A stretch of DNA of 64,000 bases, taken from Clostridiaceae bacterium Marseille-Q4149 (GTDB lineage Bacteria; Bacillota; Clostridia; Oscillospirales; Oscillospiraceae). Below are positions 61,295-64,000 of the stretch, one piece after another. Below the pieces are notes generated by a model. That model was not told the DNA's origin. It was given only the letters and a program-made list of their open reading frames with translations, and did no database searches. Position 1 is the first letter of the stretch; every line of letters begins with the position of its first letter. The stretch spans positions 1,302,001 through 1,366,000 of the forward strand of contig CP073691.1 of the NCBI GenBank assembly GCA_018228685.1, in the 5' to 3' direction. Both the position numbers and the translations under genes were made by a program.

Positions 61295-63172
61295 TCACAG
61301 CTTACTGACCCGCAGGGCCCGGATGGCGTTGAGCACGGCGATGACCATCACGCCCACGTCGCCGAAGATGGCGGCCCACATATTGGCCGCGCCCACGGCC
61401 ACCAGCAGCAGGCACAAGGCCTTGACGATCAGGGCGAAGGCGATGTTTTCGTACACAATGCGGATGCACTTGCGGGAGATGCGGATGGCCTTGGCGATCT
61501 TCAGGGGATCGTCGTCCATCAGCACCACGTCCGCCGCCTCGATGGCGGCGTCGGAGCCCATGGCCCCCATGGCAATGCCGATATCCGCCCGGGACAGCAC
61601 CGGCGCGTCGTTGATGCCGTCGCCCACAAAGGCCAGCTTGCCGCCGGACTGACCCAGCAGCCGCTCCACCTGGGCCACCTTATCGGCGGGCAGCAGCTCG
61701 CTGTGGACCTCGTCCACCCCCAAGCTCTGGGCCACATGGTCGGCCACCTTGGCCCGGTCGCCGGTGAGCATGACGGTCTTTTCCACGCCGATGCGCTTCA
61801 GGGCGGCGATGGCATCCCGAGCATGAGGCTTCTCCACATCGGAGATCACAATGTGACCGGCGTACTGGCCGTCCAGGGCCAGGTGGATGATGGTGCCCAC
61901 ACTGTGGCAGTCGTGCCAGGCGATGCCCAGCTTCTCCATGAGCTTGTCGTTGCCCACGGCCACGGTGACGCCGTCCACCTTGGCCACCACGCCGTTGCCG
62001 CTGAACTCCTGGATATCCGTGACCCGCTGGCGGTCAATGGGGCCGCCGTGGGCCCGCTGCAGGCTCTTGCTGATGGGGTGGGAGGAGGCGCACTCCGCCA
62101 GGGCGGCGTATTCCAGCACCTTTTCCCGGGGAAGCTGATTGTGGTGGACGCCGGTGACGTCGAACACGCCTTGGGTCAGAGTGCCGGTTTTGTCAAACAC
62201 CACGGTTTTGGTTTTGGACAGGGTTTCCAGATAGTTGGAGCCCTTGATGAGGATTCCCTCGTGGCTGGCGCCGCCCAGGCCCGCAAAGAAGCTCAGGGGA
62301 ATGCTGATCACCAGGGCGCAGGGGCAGCTGACCACCAGGAAGGACAGGGCGCGGTACAGCCAGGTGCCCCAGTCGCCGTCAAGCCCCGTCAGCAGACGCA
62401 ACACCGGCGGCAGCACCGCCAGGGCCAGGGCCGCCCCGCACACGGCGGGGGTATACACCCGTGCGAACTTGGAGATGAAGTTCTCAGACTTGGACTTGTG
62501 GGAGCTGGAATTTTCCACCAGCTCCAGGATTTTGGACACGGTGGACTCGCCGAAGGCCCGGGTGGTGCGGATCTTCAGCACGCCAGTCATGTTGATGCAG
62601 CCGCTGACGATCTCGTCGCCGCCGGTGACGTCCCGGGGCAGGCTCTCGCCGGTGAGGGCGGCGGTGTTCAGGGTGGAGGCCCCCTCCAGCACCACGCCGT
62701 CCAGAGGGACCTTCTCGCCGGGCTGGACCACGATGACGGCCCCCACGGGCACATCGTCCGGGTCCACCTGGGTCAGCTGTCCGTTCTGCTCGATGTTGGC
62801 ATAGTCGGGGCGGATGTCCATCAGTGCGGTGATGTTCCGGCGGCTCTTGCCCACGGCGTAGCTCTGGAACAGCTCACCGATCTGATAGAACAGCATCACG
62901 GCCACGGCCTCCATGAAGTCGCCGCTTTTCTCGTAAAACGCCAGGCCGATGGCGCCCACGGTGGCCACAGCCATCAGGAAGTTCTCGTCGAACACCTGGC
63001 CCCGGAGGATGCCCTTGCCGGCCTTGCGGAGGATATCATAGCCGATGATCAGATACGCCGCCAGATACAGCAGCGTCCCGGGCAGGCCCCCGATGGAAAA
63101 CAGCCGGATGGCCAGGACCAGCACCGCCGTGACGATGATGCGGCAGAGCATCTTTTTTTGCTTCTTGGTCAT
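61295..63172 (-). CDS. Heavy-metal P1B-type ATPase (Zn/Cd/Pb exporter-like)
   Basis: 625 residues. Several membrane helices; the metal site SCPCAL (Cys283, Cys285), actuator motif TGES (174-177), phosphorylation motif DKTGTLT (Asp327), and GDGINDAP. The metal-transport CPC with nearby family features suggests Zn/Cd/Pb rather than copper. It has no N-terminal HMA domain; a separate small HMA protein is encoded immediately upstream, and a divergent ArsR gene likely regulates both. Confidence 0.92.
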   Translation of the reverse strand: MTKKQKKMLCRIIVTAVLVLAIRLFSIGGLPGTLLYLAAYLIIGYDILRKAGKGILRGQVFDENFLMAVATVGAIGLAFYEKSGDFMEAVAVMLFYQIGELFQSYAVGKSRRNITALMDIRPDYANIEQNGQLTQVDPDDVPVGAVIVVQPGEKVPLDGVVLEGASTLNTAALTGESLPRDVTGGDEIVSGCINMTGVLKIRTTRAFGESTVSKILELVENSSSHKSKSENFISKFARVYTPAVCGAALALAVLPPVLRLLTGLDGDWGTWLYRALSFLVVSCPCALVISIPLSFFAGLGGASHEGILIKGSNYLETLSKTKTVVFDKTGTLTQGVFDVTGVHHNQLPREKVLEYAALAECASSHPISKSLQRAHGGPIDRQRVTDIQEFSGNGVVAKVDGVTVAVGNDKLMEKLGIAWHDCHSVGTIIHLALDGQYAGHIVISDVEKPHARDAIAALKRIGVEKTVMLTGDRAKVADHVAQSLGVDEVHSELLPADKVAQVERLLGQSGGKLAFVGDGINDAPVLSRADIGIAMGAMGSDAAIEAADVVLMDDDPLKIAKAIRISRKCIRIVYENIAFALIVKALCLLLVAVGAANMWAAIFGDVGVMVIAVLNAIRALRVSKL

Positions 63173-63228
63173 GCTTCTTCCCCTCCCTCAGCAGACGTGC
63201 CGGAATGGCTTCCGGCACGCGTTGTGTT

Positions 63229-63447
63229 TCACAGATAAATCTCGCAGTCGTCCTCGACCTTTTTGCAGTTCTTCAGAACGGCCTTCATCACCGTCTTGGG
63301 GTCCGTCCCCTCCCGGAACTCCACGATCATCTTCTGGGTCATGAAATTCACCACGGCGCTTTCAACGCCCTCGGTTTTCTTGGCGGCCTCCTCCATGAGG
63401 TTGGCGCAGTTGGCGCAGTCCACTTCGATCTGATAGGTCTTTTTCAT
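63229..63447 (-). CDS. Small HMA-domain metal-binding protein
   Basis: 72 residues from ATG 63447 behind AAAGGAG. A ferredoxin-like HMA fold with the metal-binding DCANCAN (two cysteines) near the N-terminus and the FMTQKMIVEF and KTVMKAVLKNC segments. It lies upstream of the P-type ATPase that lacks such a domain, so it probably delivers metal to it. A longer upstream frame is not supported by a ribosome-binding site. Confidence 0.88.
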   Translation of the reverse strand: MKKTYQIEVDCANCANLMEEAAKKTEGVESAVVNFMTQKMIVEFREGTDPKTVMKAVLKNCKKVEDDCEIYL

Positions 63448-63488
63448 GGCAAACTCCTTTTCCTGCCCAATGGCCGGTGCATTCAACC

Positions 63489-63526
63489 ATTAAGCACTTG
63501 TTTAATCTTGATGACTGTACTATAAT
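63489..63526 (+). promoter_or_regulatory. ArsR promoter and operator
   Basis: TTGTTT (63498-63503), a 17-base spacer and TATAAT (63521-63526). An 18-base imperfect palindrome (ATTAAgCActTGtTTAAT, 63489-63506) overlaps the -35 element, as expected for an ArsR/SmtB-type operator. It lies between the divergent ArsR and HMA/ATPase genes. Confidence 0.7.
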
Positions 63527-63622
63527 GGACGAAACGGGGAAAGTCAACGGTCTTTGCCCCTTTCCTGCCGTTCGGGCGAAAAGAACTGCCGAACGGGAAA
63601 ATGATGAAGGAGCGTGTGCGCT

Positions 63623-64000
63623 ATGGAACATACGGAGCTGCCCCACCGGCACGGAAATGACCGGGACCTGTCCCGGCTGGAGCATTGCATGCAGGAGGCG
63701 GAGAGCTTTCAGGCGGTGGCGTGCCTGTGCCGCCTGCTGTCCGACGCCAACCGGGTGCGGATTTTCTGGCTGTTGTGCCACTGCGAGGAGTGCGTGGTGA
63801 ATCTGGCGGCGCTGGTAGGCATGAGCAGTCCCGCCGCCTCCCACCATCTGCGGCAGCTGAAGGACAGCGGCCTGGTGGTCAGCCGCCGGATCGGCAAGGA
63901 GGTCTATTACCGGGCGGCGGACACGGAGGTGGCGGGACTGCTGCACCAGGTCATCGAGCGGACGGTGGAGGTCACCTGCCCCCGGGAGGAGGCCATGCCC
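63623..64000 (+). CDS. ArsR/SmtB family metal-responsive repressor (3' end cut by window)
   Basis: At least 126 codons, open to the last base of the window. The winged helix-turn-helix is evident: LCRLLSDANRVRIFWLLCHCEECVVNLA region, GMSSPAASHHLRQLKDSGLV recognition helix, and SRRIGKEVYYRAAD wing. Cysteines in CHCEEC are at the position of the metal site of CadC/SmtB-type sensors, so zinc or cadmium binding is likely. Start ATG 63623 with GAAGGAG upstream. Divergent to the metal exporter genes. Confidence 0.88.
   Translation, partial: MEHTELPHRHGNDRDLSRLEHCMQEAESFQAVACLCRLLSDANRVRIFWLLCHCEECVVNLAALVGMSSPAASHHLRQLKDSGLVVSRRIGKEVYYRAADTEVAGLLHQVIERTVEVTCPREEAMP

Noticed and set aside
1..64000. 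tRNA/rRNA genes, CRISPR arrays, transposases or integrases
   Set aside because: I looked for tRNA cloverleaf-like stretches, regularly spaced repeats, and transposase or integrase motifs on both strands and found none that I could support.

Overview
The window looks like a chromosomal segment of a GC-rich, spore-forming, anaerobic gut Firmicute of the Oscillospirales type (inference). The evidence is an IspH/ribosomal protein S1 fusion gene, MEP-pathway ispD-ispF, the sporulation protein YtfJ, strong AGGAGG ribosome-binding sites, a molybdenum hydroxylase of the selenium-dependent xanthine dehydrogenase type, PEP carboxykinase and PduL. No tRNA, rRNA, CRISPR array, transposase or integrase was seen, and no gene-free stretch exceeds 300 bases.

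Region 1 (1-1330): the 3' part of glutamate dehydrogenase (gdhA), broken by a perfect 16-bp tandem duplication. Region 2 (1411-17797, all minus strand): a cluster of ten genes with tight or overlapping junctions. Read from its 5' end it holds the remains of a von Willebrand A (vWA) membrane protein, a tubulin-like-family protein, a large unknown protein, a small unknown protein, a zinc-ribbon TRAFAC-type GTPase, a GTPase-associated (GAP1-like) protein, a degenerate kinase-like protein, two or three multi-membrane proteins (one frameshifted) and a membrane-anchored transglutaminase-like protein. It resembles the GTPase/tubulin-like conflict or signalling systems predicted from comparative genomics. 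It is the most unusual part of the window, but the vWA gene and one membrane gene are damaged here.

Region 3 (17853-19417, plus): a small unknown gene, a GIY-YIG protein and a dihydrouridine synthase. Region 4 (19459-29367, minus): ten genes of a podovirus-like structural cassette (portal, Prp-type protease, scaffold, N4-gp56-type major capsid, connector, tail and fibre proteins, peptidoglycan-binding protein). There is no terminase, integrase, replication or lysis gene, so it looks like a domesticated or remnant phage. Region 5 (29479-32222, minus): a vWA/MoxR ATPase pair with its own promoter and terminator.

Region 6 (32263-41205): carD-ispD-ispF; an 8-oxoguanine-deaminase-like amidohydrolase; a hairpin-rich intergenic repeat; pduL; the operon comEC-holA-rnmV-CYTH; and a 50-residue Asn/Gln-repeat peptide. 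Region 7 (51364 down to 41246, minus): one apparent 12-gene housekeeping operon (M50 protease, scpA, scpB, DUF2953, ytfJ, D,D-carboxypeptidase, pseudouridine synthase, RpiR regulator, HI0933 flavoprotein, cmk, plsC, ispH-rpsA) behind an extended -10 promoter.

Region 8 (51423-64000): a small unknown gene, pckA, a threonine-aldolase-like gene with its LysR regulator, a divergent zinc-ribbon gene, adenine deaminase, a Nudix hydrolase, a xanthine-dehydrogenase-type enzyme, and a metal resistance locus (P-type ATPase, HMA protein and a divergent ArsR gene cut by the window end). The 8-oxoguanine deaminase, adenine deaminase and xanthine-dehydrogenase genes together point to purine catabolism. Two frameshifts and one internal deletion in otherwise conserved genes could be real mutations or assembly errors; reads would be needed to tell.
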